A DNA stretch of 38,629 nucleotides from Microbacteriaceae bacterium PS02066 (GCA_029959545.1 JASCPH010000030.1:1-38629), one strand, 5' to 3'; shown: positions 26,007 through 34,510, numbered from the stretch's first letter. Translations and numbers: made by a program. The notes: generated by a model from the sequence alone, not told the origin.

Positions 26007-26807
26007 TCAGCGCTCCAGCGTGGCGGCGTAGTCGGGGACCATCGCGTCCAGGCTGCGCGGCGGACGCTCGTATCCGCGCGAGGCGGGTCGCTCCGGGATC
26101 TCCACGGTTTCGTGCGGGATCGGCTGCCAGGGGATCTGCTCGAGCAGATGGTGGATCATGTTGATCCGGCCACGGCGCTTGTCTTCGTTGTCGACCTCGT
26201 ACCAGCGCGCCTCGGGGATGTCGGTGTGCACGAGCATCGCATCCTTCGCCCGGGAGTAGTCCTCCCACTTCGTGATGGAGAGCACATCGTTGGGGCTCAA
26301 CTTCCAGCGCCGCATCGGGTCGCTCGCCCGGGAGCGGAAGCGTGCCTCCTGCTCGACGTCGGACACGCTGAACCAGTACTTCAGAAGGAGGATGCCATCC
26401 TCGATCAGCATCCGCTCGAACAGCGGCGCCTGGTGCAGGAATCGCTGGTACTCGGCCTCGGTGCAGTAGCCCATCACCCGCTCGACGCCCGCGCGGTTGT
26501 ACCAGGAGCGGTCCATCAGCACGATCTCGCCCGCTGCGGGCAGATGCGCGATGTAGCGCTGGAAGTACCACTGCGATTTCTCGCGATCCGTCGGCGTCGG
26601 CAGCGCCATGATGCGGGTGACGCGGGGATTCAGGTACTCCGACACCCGCTTGATCGTCGAGCCCTTGCCTGCAGCGTCGCGGCCTTCGAAGATCACCACG
26701 AGGCGCGCGCCGGTCGCCTGCACCCACGCCTGCATGTCGACGAGCTGGGCCTGCAGGCGCGCGAGCTCGCGCTCGTAGAGCTTCTTCGGCAGCCGCGCCG
26801 CGCTCAT
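26007..26807 (-). CDS. ppk2: Polyphosphate kinase 2 (PPK2 family)
   Basis: The 266-residue kinase uses polyphosphate to phosphorylate nucleotides. It has the Walker A segment [15 protein letters not shown] (about 41-55), [18 protein letters not shown], the Walker B region [18 protein letters not shown] and the lid region with [16 protein letters not shown]. The one-domain length and motifs fit class I PPK2, which usually acts on nucleoside diphosphates; the exact substrate cannot be fixed. The ATG overlaps the dapD stop (ATGA), so it is translated with dapD, an unexpected pairing of lysine synthesis and polyphosphate metabolism. Confidence 0.93.
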   Translation of the reverse strand: MSAARLPKKLYERELARLQAQLVDMQAWVQATGARLVVIFEGRDAAGKGSTIKRVSEYLNPRVTRIMALPTPTDREKSQWYFQRYIAHLPAAGEIVLMDRSWYNRAGVERVMGYCTEAEYQRFLHQAPLFERMLIEDGILLLKYWFSVSDVEQEARFRSRASDPMRRWKLSPNDVLSITKWEDYSRAKDAMLVHTDIPEARWYEVDNEDKRRGRINMIHHLLEQIPWQPIPHETVEIPERPASRGYERPPRSLDAMVPDYAATLER

Positions 26808-27742
26808 GCGTGCAGCGCTTCGTTGAGGGTGACACCCACGCCCGCGCGTCGCACGGCTTCGATGGCTCCCGTCACAGAGTTCCTGCGGAACAGGATGCCG
26901 TCGCGTCCGGACAGCTCCGCGCCCTTCACGACGGGCCGTGCGCCGTCGGCGCCCGGCTGCTCGTCGGCGAGCACGATCTTGGACCCCGCCGTGACGTACA
27001 GTCCGGCCTCCACGACGCAGTCGTCGCCGAGCGAGATGCCGATGCCGGCGTTCGCGCCGAGCAGTGTGCGCGAGCCGATCGAGACGCGGTGCGTGCCGCC
27101 GCCCGAGAGGGTGCCCATGATCGACGCGCCGCCGCCGATGTCGCTGCCGTCACCGACCACGACGCCCTGGGAGATGCGGCCCTCGACCATCGAGGCGCCC
27201 AGGGTTCCGGCGTTGAAGTTGACGAATCCCTCGTGCATCACCGTCGTGCCGGGGGAGAGGTATGCCCCCAGGCGCACGCGCGAGGCGTCGGCGATGCGCA
27301 CCCCGGGAGGGGTGACGTAGTCGAGCAGCCGCGGGAACTTGTCGAGGCCGTGCAGCTGGATGCCGGCGCGGGTCAGCGCCGGGCGCAGCCGCTCCGCGTC
27401 TCGGGGGTGCATCGGCCCCGCGGTCGTCCACGCGACGATCGGCAGATGGCCGAAGATGCCGTCGAGGTTGATCTCGTTCGGAGCCACAAGGCGGTGGGAG
27501 AGCGCGTGCAGGCGCAGGTAGGCATCGATCGTGGAGGCGGGAGCCGCATCCGCATCGATCGTCAGTTCGACGGGAGCGGTCGTGACCTGGCGGCGGGCGT
27601 CTGCGCCGGCGTACTCCGCGAGCTCCGCCGCCGAACCGGTCTGGGCCTCGGCCGCCACGGTCGGGAACCACGCGTCGAGAACGGTACCGTCCTCGCTCGT
27701 CGTCGCCAGACCCGTACCCCATACCGTGCGCATCATGCTCAT
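26804..27742 (-). CDS. dapD: 2,3,4,5-tetrahydropyridine-2,6-dicarboxylate N-succinyltransferase, actinobacterial type
   Basis: The 312-residue enzyme transfers succinyl from succinyl-CoA to tetrahydrodipicolinate, the step before DapC. It has an N-terminal domain (about 1-150) and a left-handed beta-helix of hexapeptide repeats (about 150-260), including [33 protein letters not shown] and [19 protein letters not shown]. That architecture is typical of the actinobacterial DapD, which differs from the proteobacterial form. The ATG at 27742 has TAACCT ending 6 nt upstream; in-frame ATGs at 27736 and 27733 are less well placed. It diverges from dapE across 43 bp and is the first gene of dapD-ppk2. 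Confidence 0.94.
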   Translation of the reverse strand: MSMMRTVWGTGLATTSEDGTVLDAWFPTVAAEAQTGSAAELAEYAGADARRQVTTAPVELTIDADAAPASTIDAYLRLHALSHRLVAPNEINLDGIFGHLPIVAWTTAGPMHPRDAERLRPALTRAGIQLHGLDKFPRLLDYVTPPGVRIADASRVRLGAYLSPGTTVMHEGFVNFNAGTLGASMVEGRISQGVVVGDGSDIGGGASIMGTLSGGGTHRVSIGSRTLLGANAGIGISLGDDCVVEAGLYVTAGSKIVLADEQPGADGARPVVKGAELSGRDGILFRRNSVTGAIEAVRRAGVGVTLNEALHA

Positions 27743-27748
27743 CCCCTC

Positions 27749-27754
27749 AGGTTA
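27749..27754 (-). promoter_or_regulatory. -10 box, probably leaderless, of dapD
   Basis: On the minus strand TAACCT is followed by exactly 6 nt and the ATG at 27742. Confidence 0.5.
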
Positions 27755-27773
27755 TCGGGCCGAACAGCCTCGT

Positions 27774-27779
27774 TAGACT
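27774..27779 (+). promoter_or_regulatory. -10 box, probably leaderless, of dapE
   Basis: TAGACT is followed by exactly 6 nt and the ATG at 27786. The dapD and dapE boxes are 19 bp apart, so the -35 region of each promoter overlaps the core of the other and the two could compete for polymerase. Confidence 0.55.
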
Positions 27780-27785
27780 GAGGCC

Positions 27786-28859
27786 ATGCCCGAGCTGGAT
27801 CTGTCCGCGTCCGCCGTCGAGCTCACGCAGGCGATCTGTGACATTCCGAGCGTTTCCGGCAACGAGGCGACGCTCGCGGACGCCATCGCCGCGGCCCTGG
27901 CGCCGCTGTCGCACCTCGAGGTCTTCCGCGACGGCGACACGATCGTCGCTCGCACCCGCCTCGGCCGAGCGCAGCGCGTCGTGATCGCAGGCCACATCGA
28001 CACGGTCCCCATCAACGACAACCTGCCGACGCGCCTGATCGACGATGAGGGGCAGCCTGCCCTCTGGGGACGCGGCACGGTCGACATGAAGGCGGGCGTC
28101 GCCGTCCAGCTGAAGCTCGCCGCCGAGCTCACCGATCCGCGCGTCGACATTACGTGGATGTGGTACGACCACGAAGAGGTGGAAGCCTCCCTCAATGGGC
28201 TCGGCCGCGTGGCGCGCCTGCGCCCGGACCTCTTCGAGGCGGACTTCGCGATTCTCGGCGAACCCTCCAACGGTCAGGTCGAGGGGGGCTGCAACGGCAC
28301 GCTGCGCGTCGTGGCACGTACGCACGGCGTCCGGGCCCACAGTGCTCGGGCCTGGGTGGGGGAGAACGCCATCCACGCCGCCGCCCCGATCCTCACCCGT
28401 TTGGCCGCGTACGAGCCGGCGACGATCGACGTCGAGGGACTCGCGTACCGCGAAGGTCTGAACGCCGTCCGCGTGACCGGCGGTGTGGCGGGCAACGTCA
28501 TCCCCGATCTCTGCGAGGTCGAGATCAACTACCGCTTCGCGCCGAGCAGATCGGTGGCGGAGGCGGAGGCCCACGTGCGCGAGGTGCTCGCGGGCTTCGA
28601 GGTCGAGCTGACGGACTCGTCCGCCGGCGCCCGGCCGGGCCTGGATGCCCCCCTCGCGCAGGAGTTCGTGCGGGCGGTCGGCGCCGAGCCGCATCCGAAG
28701 TACGGCTGGACGGATGTCGCGCGTTTCTCGGCGCTCGGAGTCCCCGCGGTGAACTACGGCCCGGGAGACCCGAGCCTGGCGCACCACGATCAGGAGCGCG
28801 TTCCGATCGCGCAGATCGAGGACGTCGAGCGCGGGCTGCGCACGTGGCTCAGCAGCTGA
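27786..28859 (+). CDS. dapE: Succinyl-diaminopimelate desuccinylase
   Basis: This 357-residue M20-family metallohydrolase removes succinate from N-succinyl-LL-diaminopimelate, the step after DapC. Metal-binding and catalytic motifs are AGHIDTVP, WGRGTVDMKAG, YDHEEVE, ILGEPSN and the C-terminal LAHHDQERVP histidine. DIPSVSGNE near the N-terminus is typical of actinobacterial DapE. With dapC and dapD nearby the window holds three consecutive steps of the succinylase pathway. It overlaps the next gene by 16 bases. Confidence 0.95.
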   Translation: MPELDLSASAVELTQAICDIPSVSGNEATLADAIAAALAPLSHLEVFRDGDTIVARTRLGRAQRVVIAGHIDTVPINDNLPTRLIDDEGQPALWGRGTVDMKAGVAVQLKLAAELTDPRVDITWMWYDHEEVEASLNGLGRVARLRPDLFEADFAILGEPSNGQVEGGCNGTLRVVARTHGVRAHSARAWVGENAIHAAAPILTRLAAYEPATIDVEGLAYREGLNAVRVTGGVAGNVIPDLCEVEINYRFAPSRSVAEAEAHVREVLAGFEVELTDSSAGARPGLDAPLAQEFVRAVGAEPHPKYGWTDVARFSALGVPAVNYGPGDPSLAHHDQERVPIAQIEDVERGLRTWLSS

Positions 28860-30049
28860 CCCGCATCGGCCGCTGGCCGGTCGCCGCGCGGATCGGTCTG
28901 ATCTACGTCGCCGCACGTCTGGTGACGCTGGGCTTCTTCGCCCTCGCCTCCGCCCTGTCGACCCCGGCATCCCGGTTCGGCGTCGATCCCGGCATCGGCA
29001 AGCTGCTCATGGGCTGGGACGCGCAGTGGTACTGGGTCGTCGCCGCCAACGGATATCCCTCGCCCCTGCCGCTGACCGAAGCGGGACAGGTGGCCGAGAA
29101 TGCGTGGGCCTTCTTGCCGCTGTATCCCTGGGTGTCGCAGGGAGTCGGATTCTTCGTCGGCGGGTGGCCGGTGGCGGGGCCGGTCGTCGCGCTCGTCGCC
29201 GGCTACTTCGCAGCGCTCGCGTTCTATCGCCTGATGCGTCGACGTCTGGACCGCTCGGCGTCGACCTGGGCGGTCGTCTTCTTCGTGGCGGGACCGCTCG
29301 CCGCCCTCTTCCAGATCGCGTACGCGGAGTCGCTGTTCCTCCTGTGGCTGATGCTGGCTCTGGACGCCCTGCTTCGGCGGCGTTACGTATGGCTGTACCT
29401 GCTCATCCCGCTCATGGGATTCACGCGCCCCGGCATTCTCGCCTTCGCCCTCACACTCGGTCTCGTGGGCGTCTGGCGATGGATCCGCCGGCGCGTGGAC
29501 CCCTTCCCCGTGAGGGAGATCGTGCACCTGGTGGCCCTCGCCGCCCTGGCGAGCCTCGTCGGCTTCTCCTGGCAGGTGATCGCGGCGGTCGCGACGGGCG
29601 ATCCTGCCGCATATCTCGCCACCGAGCTCGCGTGGCGACGCAACTGGATCCCGGATGCGGCCGCACATTTCTTCCCCTTCGACGGCTTCCTTGCCGGCAC
29701 GGCCTTCTGGGCGCGGCTGTGGGGGTGGCCGACGTGGCTCGGGTTCGCGCTGCTCGCCGTGATCGTGGTCGTAGTGGCCGCCGTGCTGGTGTTCGCGCCG
29801 GGCGTGCGACGGCTCGGGATGGAGATCCGCCTCTGGTCGGGGAGTTACCTGCTGTACCTGCTCGCCGTCTTCTTTCCGCAGTCGAGCACCTTCCGGCTGC
29901 TCGTTCCGCTGTCGCCTCTCTGGGGTGCGGTCGCCGTCGGGCGGCATCCGGCCTGGCGCATCGGCATGCTCGTCGTGGGCCTGGCGGGACAGTGGTGGTG
30001 GATCTACAACATGTACGCGCTCGGGAACACACTCTGGCAGATCCCCTGA
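28844..30049 (+). CDS. GT-C type membrane mannosyltransferase (PIG-V-like)
   Basis: The 401-residue polytopic protein has about nine to ten membrane helices. An early acidic loop motif, GWDAQWYWVVAANGYP, is of the kind used by GT-C glycosyltransferases that take polyprenyl-phosphate sugars, and it resembles PIG-V family alpha-mannosyltransferases. The later helices include QIAYAESLFLLWLM and GFTRPG. The start is GTG 28844 inside the dapE 3' end (16-base overlap); no closer in-frame start is visible after the dapE stop. It probably acts at the membrane on a cell-envelope glycolipid or protein acceptor, which cannot be identified from sequence. Confidence 0.75.
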   Translation: MAQQLTRIGRWPVAARIGLIYVAARLVTLGFFALASALSTPASRFGVDPGIGKLLMGWDAQWYWVVAANGYPSPLPLTEAGQVAENAWAFLPLYPWVSQGVGFFVGGWPVAGPVVALVAGYFAALAFYRLMRRRLDRSASTWAVVFFVAGPLAALFQIAYAESLFLLWLMLALDALLRRRYVWLYLLIPLMGFTRPGILAFALTLGLVGVWRWIRRRVDPFPVREIVHLVALAALASLVGFSWQVIAAVATGDPAAYLATELAWRRNWIPDAAAHFFPFDGFLAGTAFWARLWGWPTWLGFALLAVIVVVVAAVLVFAPGVRRLGMEIRLWSGSYLLYLLAVFFPQSSTFRLLVPLSPLWGAVAVGRHPAWRIGMLVVGLAGQWWWIYNMYALGNTLWQIP

Positions 30050-30080
30050 GGACAAGCGTCGGGCGCACTCTCACGCACGA

Positions 30081-30086
30081 TAAACT
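30081..30086 (+). promoter_or_regulatory. Candidate -10 box for the DUF3117 gene
   Basis: TAAACT lies 31 nt before the ATG at 30118 and gives a short leader that carries the AGAGGAG ribosome site (30106-30112). Confidence 0.45.
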
Positions 30087-30117
30087 GGGAACTCACCATT
30101 GACGAAGAGGAGCCACG

Positions 30118-30288
30118 ATGGCAGCCATGAAGCCGAGAACCGGAGACGGGCCGATGGAGGCTGTGAAGGAGGGGCGCCTGATCATCGTTCGTGTTCCGCT
30201 CGAGGGCGGCGGGCGTCTTGTGGTGTCGGTCAACGACGCCGAGGCCAAGGAATTGCACGACGTGCTCGCGGGGGTCGTCGGCGCCTGA
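30118..30288 (+). CDS. DUF3117 family small protein
   Basis: This 56-residue protein starts MAAMKPRTGDGPMEAVKEG and continues RLIIVRVPLEGGGRLVVSVN, ending with ELHDVLAGVVGA. The family is very short, strongly conserved and confined to actinobacteria, with no known function. A good ribosome site (AGAGGAG, 5-nt spacer) and its own -10 box support expression. It is followed by a strong bidirectional hairpin and faces the O-methyltransferase gene. Confidence 0.9.
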   Translation: MAAMKPRTGDGPMEAVKEGRLIIVRVPLEGGGRLVVSVNDAEAKELHDVLAGVVGA

Positions 30289-30306
30289 GCTGTTCACTTC
30301 CTACTT

Positions 30307-30340
30307 CACTGCGGCCGGTCCTTCGGGATCGGCCGCAGTG
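30307..30340. terminator. Bidirectional terminator hairpin with UUCG loop
   Basis: A 15-bp stem (30307-30321 with 30326-30340, one G-T pair) is closed by a TTCG tetraloop, an exceptionally stable RNA hairpin. It lies between the converging DUF3117 and O-methyltransferase genes and can end both transcripts. Confidence 0.9.
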
Positions 30341-30345
30341 GCGTG

Positions 30346-30984
30346 TCAGCGGCTCTCGTCGATGGTCGTGAGCTGCAGGAGTCCTTCGCCGACGATCGAG
30401 AGCGCGCCGATGACAGCGGGAGAGGACTGCGTCTCCTGGATGAGCGACCGGTAAGCGGTCGTCACGGGATCGCGGCGCACCGGATCGGCGACGGCGCCGC
30501 CGGCGAGGATGCGGGGCACGAGCACGAGCCCTCCCGGTCGCACCAGGCGCAGGCCGTGCTCCACGTACTCGATCACGCCGTCCGCATCCGCGTCGACGAG
30601 CACGATGTCGTAGGACGCTTCGTTCATGCGCGGCAGGACATCGGAGGCCCGGCCGGTGATGAATCTGGCGCGAGCCGGCGCGATACGCGCGTCCGAGAAC
30701 GCGCGACGGGCGGCCTGCAGGTGCTCGGGCTCCTTGTCGATGGTCGTGAGGATGGCCCGCGGCGCCCCGTGCATGAGCCACAGCCCCGACACACCTGCGC
30801 CCGTGCCGATCTCGACGATGTTGAGGGCGCGTGAGACCTGGGCGAGCAGTGCGAGCTGCGCCCCGATCGGCGGGCTCACCGGGTCGGCGCCCAGTTCGAG
30901 GGCGTGCGTGCGTGCGCGGGCGATCGCGTCGGGTTCGACGGTCGCCTCGCGGGCGAATCGATCGCTCGCGTCGTGTCCGGCCAT
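30346..30984 (-). CDS. SAM-dependent O-methyltransferase (class I, family 3)
   Basis: The 212-residue protein has the SAM-binding motif VEIGTGAGVSGLWL (about 55-68), an acidic motif ILTTIDKEPEHL and YDIVLVDADADG, the pattern of catechol-type O-methyltransferases. The ATG at 30984 is preferred over an in-frame start 18 bases upstream because AGGAGG stands 7 nt before it. The substrate is unknown. It is divergent from tatB and converges on the DUF3117 gene across a strong hairpin. Confidence 0.88.
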   Translation of the reverse strand: MAGHDASDRFAREATVEPDAIARARTHALELGADPVSPPIGAQLALLAQVSRALNIVEIGTGAGVSGLWLMHGAPRAILTTIDKEPEHLQAARRAFSDARIAPARARFITGRASDVLPRMNEASYDIVLVDADADGVIEYVEHGLRLVRPGGLVLVPRILAGGAVADPVRRDPVTTAYRSLIQETQSSPAVIGALSIVGEGLLQLTTIDESR

Positions 30985-31043
30985 GGTGTTCCTCCTCGGC
31001 AAGCCTACGGTCGCCGATGGGCGGCGGCGGTCAGGCGCGGCGG

Positions 31044-31049
31044 TAATCT
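31044..31049 (+). promoter_or_regulatory. -10 box, probably leaderless, of tatB
   Basis: TAATCT ends exactly 6 nt before the ATG at 31056. No ribosome site is seen. Confidence 0.5.
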
Positions 31050-31055
31050 GAAGGC

Positions 31056-31436
31056 ATGGTGTTCGGGCTCACGATCGAGAAGCTGCTGGTGATCGCCGTG
31101 ATCGCCGCCTTCCTCATCGGACCCGAACGTCTGCCCCGGTATGCGGAGGCCCTGGCGCGGTTCACGAACCGCTCACGCGAGTTCCTGCGCGGTGCGCGCA
31201 CCCGCGTGAAGGAGGAGATGGGTCCCGAGTTCGACGAGGTGGACTGGCGCAAGCTGGATCCTCGTCAGTACGACCCGCGGCGCATCATCCGCGAGGCGCT
31301 GCTGGACGACCCTCCGACGGCGACCGTGCGTGCGGCCGGTGTCGCGGCAGCGGCGACCATGTCGACGACACGTGCCGCGGAGAGCTTCGACCTGGAGCCG
31401 GGGGAGCAGCCCCCGTTCGACGACGAGGCGACCTGA
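31056..31436 (+). CDS. tatB: Sec-independent protein translocase subunit TatB
   Basis: The 126-residue protein has one N-terminal membrane helix (about 5-22) that ends in GPERLPRYAEALARF, followed by an amphipathic helix and a charged tail, the TatA/TatB plan. The glutamate in the GPERLP motif and the length favour TatB, the substrate-receptor subunit that works with TatC, over TatA. tatA and tatC are not in the window. It diverges from the O-methyltransferase and converges on mrp, with a hairpin spanning the mrp stop codon. Confidence 0.85.
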   Translation: MVFGLTIEKLLVIAVIAAFLIGPERLPRYAEALARFTNRSREFLRGARTRVKEEMGPEFDEVDWRKLDPRQYDPRRIIREALLDDPPTATVRAAGVAAAATMSTTRAAESFDLEPGEQPPFDDEAT

Positions 31437-31440
31437 CGCC

Positions 31441-31460
31441 CCCCGCGGCTCAGCGCGGGG
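31441..31460. terminator. Hairpin between tatB and mrp with the mrp stop in its loop
   Basis: CCCCGCG (31441-31447) pairs with CGCGGGG (31454-31460) around a 6-nt loop. The mrp stop codon (31450-31452 on the minus strand) lies inside this loop. There is no T-tract. Confidence 0.55.
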
Positions 31461-32601
31461 TCACGGGCAACGGCCTGCCGGAGAGAGGCCTGCCGGTGAG
31501 CAGGATGCGGTCGGCGACCTGCTGGATGGCGCGCGAGGCGGCGTCGTCCGGGGCGCGGCGCACGACCGGCTCACCCGCATCCCCGCCGCTGCGCAGTGCG
31601 GGGCTCAGCGGAACACGCGCGATCACCTCGACCGTCTCGGCATCCGTGCTCAGTTCCCGCGCGATGCGATCACCGCCGCCCGACCCGAACAGATCGAACG
31701 TCGTGCCGTCGGGGAGGGTCATGGCGGTCATATTCTCGACGACCCCCAGAACGCTCTGCCCCGTTTGCCGCGCGACCAGCCCGCTGCGTGCCGCCACCTC
31801 CGACGCGGCCGCCTGCGGAGTGGTGACGACCAGGACGTCGGCGTGCGGGAGCAACTGCCCGATCGAGATGGCGATATCGCCGGTGCCCGGTGGCATGTCG
31901 ATGAGCAGCACGTCGAGGTCGCCAAAATACACCTCCGTGAGGAACTGCTGGATCGTGCGGTGAAGCATCGGCCCTCGCCATGCGACGGCGCTGCGGGCGG
32001 CGCCCTCGGGCAGAAACATTCCGATGGAGACCACCTTCACGTCGAAGGCGACCGGGGGGACGATGAGATCGTCGATCCTGGTGGGTCGCACACTCGCGCC
32101 GTCGGCGTCGACGAGCCCCAGCAGCGCCGGGATCGAGAAGCCGTGCACGTCCGCATCCACGACGCCCACGCGTCTGCCGCGATCCGCCAGCGCGACGGCG
32201 AGATTGGCGGTGAGCGTCGACTTGCCGACGCCTCCCTTGCCGCTCGTCACGGCGATCACGCGCGTCAGCGACTCTGGGGTGAAGGGGTTGCCGCGCCGGC
32301 GGCCGCCGCGCAGACGGGTCGTCAGCGTCTCACGCTCCTCGGGGCTCATGACGCCCAGGACGACCTCGACGGGGGCGTCGCCGACGACGCGCTCGGCGGC
32401 GCGGCGCACGTCGCGTTCGATGCGATCGGATGCGGGGCAGCCGACGATCGTGAGCGCCACAGCGACGCGCACCCCGCCGTCGGCGCCCTCGCTGACCTCA
32501 CGCAGCATGTCGAGGTCGGCGAGGCTGCGTCTCAACTCGGGATCGGTGACGGCGCCGACCGCCTCCCGTACTCGGGCGACACGGCCCGTCTCAGAGTTCA
32601 C
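31450..32601 (-). CDS. mrp: Mrp/ApbC-family P-loop ATPase (iron-sulfur carrier type) without CxxC
   Basis: The 383-residue protein has an N-terminal MIP18/DUF59 domain (about 7-80, with VGCPASD, Cys55) and a Mrp ATPase domain with GKGGVGKS (121-128), DADVHGFSIP, RGPMLHRTIQQFL and IDMPPGTGD. Family members carry or transfer Fe-S clusters. Canonical members have a C-terminal CxxC that holds the bridging cluster; here the region reads ENMTAMTLPDGTTFDLFG and Cys55 is the only cysteine in the protein. The GTG at 32601 is preferred because the DUF59 domain begins there; it overlaps the DUF1003 gene by eleven bases. Confidence 0.9.
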   Translation of the reverse strand: MNSETGRVARVREAVGAVTDPELRRSLADLDMLREVSEGADGGVRVAVALTIVGCPASDRIERDVRRAAERVVGDAPVEVVLGVMSPEERETLTTRLRGGRRRGNPFTPESLTRVIAVTSGKGGVGKSTLTANLAVALADRGRRVGVVDADVHGFSIPALLGLVDADGASVRPTRIDDLIVPPVAFDVKVVSIGMFLPEGAARSAVAWRGPMLHRTIQQFLTEVYFGDLDVLLIDMPPGTGDIAISIGQLLPHADVLVVTTPQAAASEVAARSGLVARQTGQSVLGVVENMTAMTLPDGTTFDLFGSGGGDRIARELSTDAETVEVIARVPLSPALRSGGDAGEPVVRRAPDDAASRAIQQVADRILLTGRPLSGRPLPVTPR

Positions 32602-33193
32602 GGGCTTCGCGCTCTGCCTTCTCGCGGCGCTCGGCCCGCCGGCGCTTCTCCTCGCGCTCCGCGCGGACCTGCTCCGGCTCCTCACCGGCGCCGTGCGCCT
32701 GCAGATCCTCCAGCAGCGCGCGCAGCTCGTCGCGGAGCACCTCGCGCGTCACCGACTCGCTCGAGACATCGGTCAGTGCCATCCGCAACGCGACGATCTC
32801 CCGGGCGAGGTACTCGGTGTCGGCGAGGTTGCGCTCCGCGCGCTGACGATCCTGCTCGATCTGCACCCTGTCTCGGTCGTCCTGCCTGTTCTGCGCGAGC
32901 AGGATGAGCGGGGCGGCGTAGGAGGCCTGCAGCGAGAGCACGAGCGTGAGAGCGGTGAAGCCGTTGTCCGACGAGTCGAAGCGCAGCTCCGGCGGCAGAA
33001 TCGTGTTCCACGCGAGCCACGCGGCGCAGAACGCGCTCAGACCCACGAGGAACCAGGGCGTTCCCATCCCGCGGGCGATCACCTCGGTGAAGCGGCCGAA
33101 GCGGTCGCGCGAGGGCTGAGCGGGCCGGGACAGCATTCCGCCCCGCCCGAGCGGCGCGTCCAGCGCCCCCCTGCGAGGGGACCGAGCCATCAT
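32591..33193 (-). CDS. DUF1003 family membrane protein
   Basis: The 200-residue protein has a cytoplasmic N-terminus, two membrane helices (about 46-66 and 80-100, with WLAWNTILPPELRFD between them) and a long charged C-terminal helix (QIEQDRQRAERNLADTEYLAREI, then a Glu/Arg-rich tail) that may form a coiled coil. This is the DUF1003 pattern; no function is established. It overlaps the MgtE-N/CBS gene upstream (ATGA) and mrp downstream (11 bases), so all three are translated together. Confidence 0.9.
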   Translation of the reverse strand: MMARSPRRGALDAPLGRGGMLSRPAQPSRDRFGRFTEVIARGMGTPWFLVGLSAFCAAWLAWNTILPPELRFDSSDNGFTALTLVLSLQASYAAPLILLAQNRQDDRDRVQIEQDRQRAERNLADTEYLAREIVALRMALTDVSSESVTREVLRDELRALLEDLQAHGAGEEPEQVRAEREEKRRRAERREKAEREAREL

Positions 33194-34440
33194 TGCGGCC
33201 GTCCTTCCGAGTCTCCCGTGCGCCAGTCCTCTGGCAGCAGGTAGTCGAGCACGTCGTCGACGCTGACGGCGCCGACGAGGCGCTGCGCGGAGTCGACGAC
33301 GGGAACCGAGACGAGGTTGTAGGTCGCCAGCAGGCGCGCGACGACGGCAGCGGAGGCGGTGGCGGGCACGGGTTCGAGGGAATCATCGAGCAGCGCGCCG
33401 AGCCGTTCGTGCGGCGGATAGCGCAGCATCCGCTGGAAGTGCACCGTGCCGAGTAGGCGGCCGGTGGGCGTCTCGTACGGAGGCAGCGTCACGAACACGG
33501 CGGCGGCGAGGGCCGGGTGGGTCTCGTGCCGGCGGATGAGCGCGAGTGCCTCGGCGATCGTGTTGTCCGCCGACAGCACGATCGGCTCGGGCGTCATGAG
33601 TCCGCCGGCGGTGTCGGGCCCGTACTGCAGGAGGGCGCGCACGTCTTCCGCCTCATCGGGCTCCATGAGCTCGAGCAGCTCCTCGCGCTGCTCGGCCGGC
33701 AGCTGGGCGAGCACGTCGGCGGCATCGTCTGGCTCCATCGCGTCGAGGATGTCAGCCGCGCGCTCGTCGCCGAGAGCCTCGAGGATGTGCACCTGCTCCT
33801 CTTCCGGCATCTCCTCCAGGGCGTCAGCGAGGCGGTCGTCGGGAAGCTCCTCCGCGACCTCGAGGAGACGGTCTTCGGGCAGATCCAGCAGGGTGTTGGC
33901 GAGGTCGGCGGCCTTGAGTTCCGCATAGCTGGCCACCAGCCGCTCGGCGGACTGGGCTTCGCCCCGGGTGTGGCCGTCGTTGACGTCGTGCCAGGAGGCG
34001 AACGTCGTCGCCCCCTTCGCGAAGGGCGACGGGCTCGTCTTGGGCTTGCGCAGGAAGAGCTGGGACACGTCCCATTCGCCGAGGCGGTTGCGTTCGATGG
34101 CGACATCTTCGATGACGGCCTGGCCGGAGCCGTCGCGCAGCGAGACCTTGCGCCCGACGAGTTCCGCCAGAACCCGCACCTCGCCGCCGCGCTGCTGGAA
34201 GCGGCGCACGTTGATGAGACCGGTCGTGATCACCTGGCCGGTCTCGATCGAGGTGACCCTCCCGATCGAGACGAAGACGTGGCGTCGTCCGGGGATCTCG
34301 ATGACGAGGCCGATCACGCGGGGAGCGTCGTCGGCTCGGTAGATCACGACGACGTCGCGCACGCGGCCGAGGCGGTCACCGGCGGGATCGAAGACCGCGC
34401 ATCCGGCCAGACGCGCGACGAAAACCCGCTGTGTGCTCAC
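33190..34440 (-). CDS. PRC-barrel / MgtE N-terminal / CBS domain protein lacking the Mg2+ channel domain
   Basis: The 416-residue soluble protein has two PRC-barrel-like segments (about 5-70 and 88-135), an MgtE N-terminal superhelical domain (about 165-270, many repeats such as LPEDRLLEVAEELPDDRLADAL) and a CBS pair (about 275-405). In MgtE magnesium channels these parts sense cytosolic Mg2+ and gate the pore; the transmembrane domain is absent here. The neighbouring DUF1003 membrane protein, encoded in an overlapping gene, could be its partner, which is inference. The GTG start at 34440 has TAGGCT ending exactly 6 nt upstream. Confidence 0.88.
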   Translation of the reverse strand: MSTQRVFVARLAGCAVFDPAGDRLGRVRDVVVIYRADDAPRVIGLVIEIPGRRHVFVSIGRVTSIETGQVITTGLINVRRFQQRGGEVRVLAELVGRKVSLRDGSGQAVIEDVAIERNRLGEWDVSQLFLRKPKTSPSPFAKGATTFASWHDVNDGHTRGEAQSAERLVASYAELKAADLANTLLDLPEDRLLEVAEELPDDRLADALEEMPEEEQVHILEALGDERAADILDAMEPDDAADVLAQLPAEQREELLELMEPDEAEDVRALLQYGPDTAGGLMTPEPIVLSADNTIAEALALIRRHETHPALAAAVFVTLPPYETPTGRLLGTVHFQRMLRYPPHERLGALLDDSLEPVPATASAAVVARLLATYNLVSVPVVDSAQRLVGAVSVDDVLDYLLPEDWRTGDSEGRPQ

Positions 34441-34446
34441 GTGTCC

Positions 34447-34452
34447 AGCCTA
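34447..34452 (-). promoter_or_regulatory. -10 box, probably leaderless, of the MgtE-N/CBS-DUF1003-mrp operon
   Basis: On the minus strand TAGGCT is followed by exactly 6 nt and the GTG at 34440. Confidence 0.5.
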
Positions 34453-34498
34453 GCCCCGGGCTCGATGAGCACGCCGGGAGCGCTCCGGCTCGGCGTGG

Positions 34499-34504
34499 GA
34501 AGAT
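34499..34504 (+). promoter_or_regulatory. Candidate leaderless -10 box of the membrane protein gene at 34511
   Basis: GAAGAT ends 6 nt before the ATG at 34511. It differs from TANNNT at the first base; the matching spacing is the main support. Confidence 0.35.
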
Positions 34505-34510
34505 GGGGTG

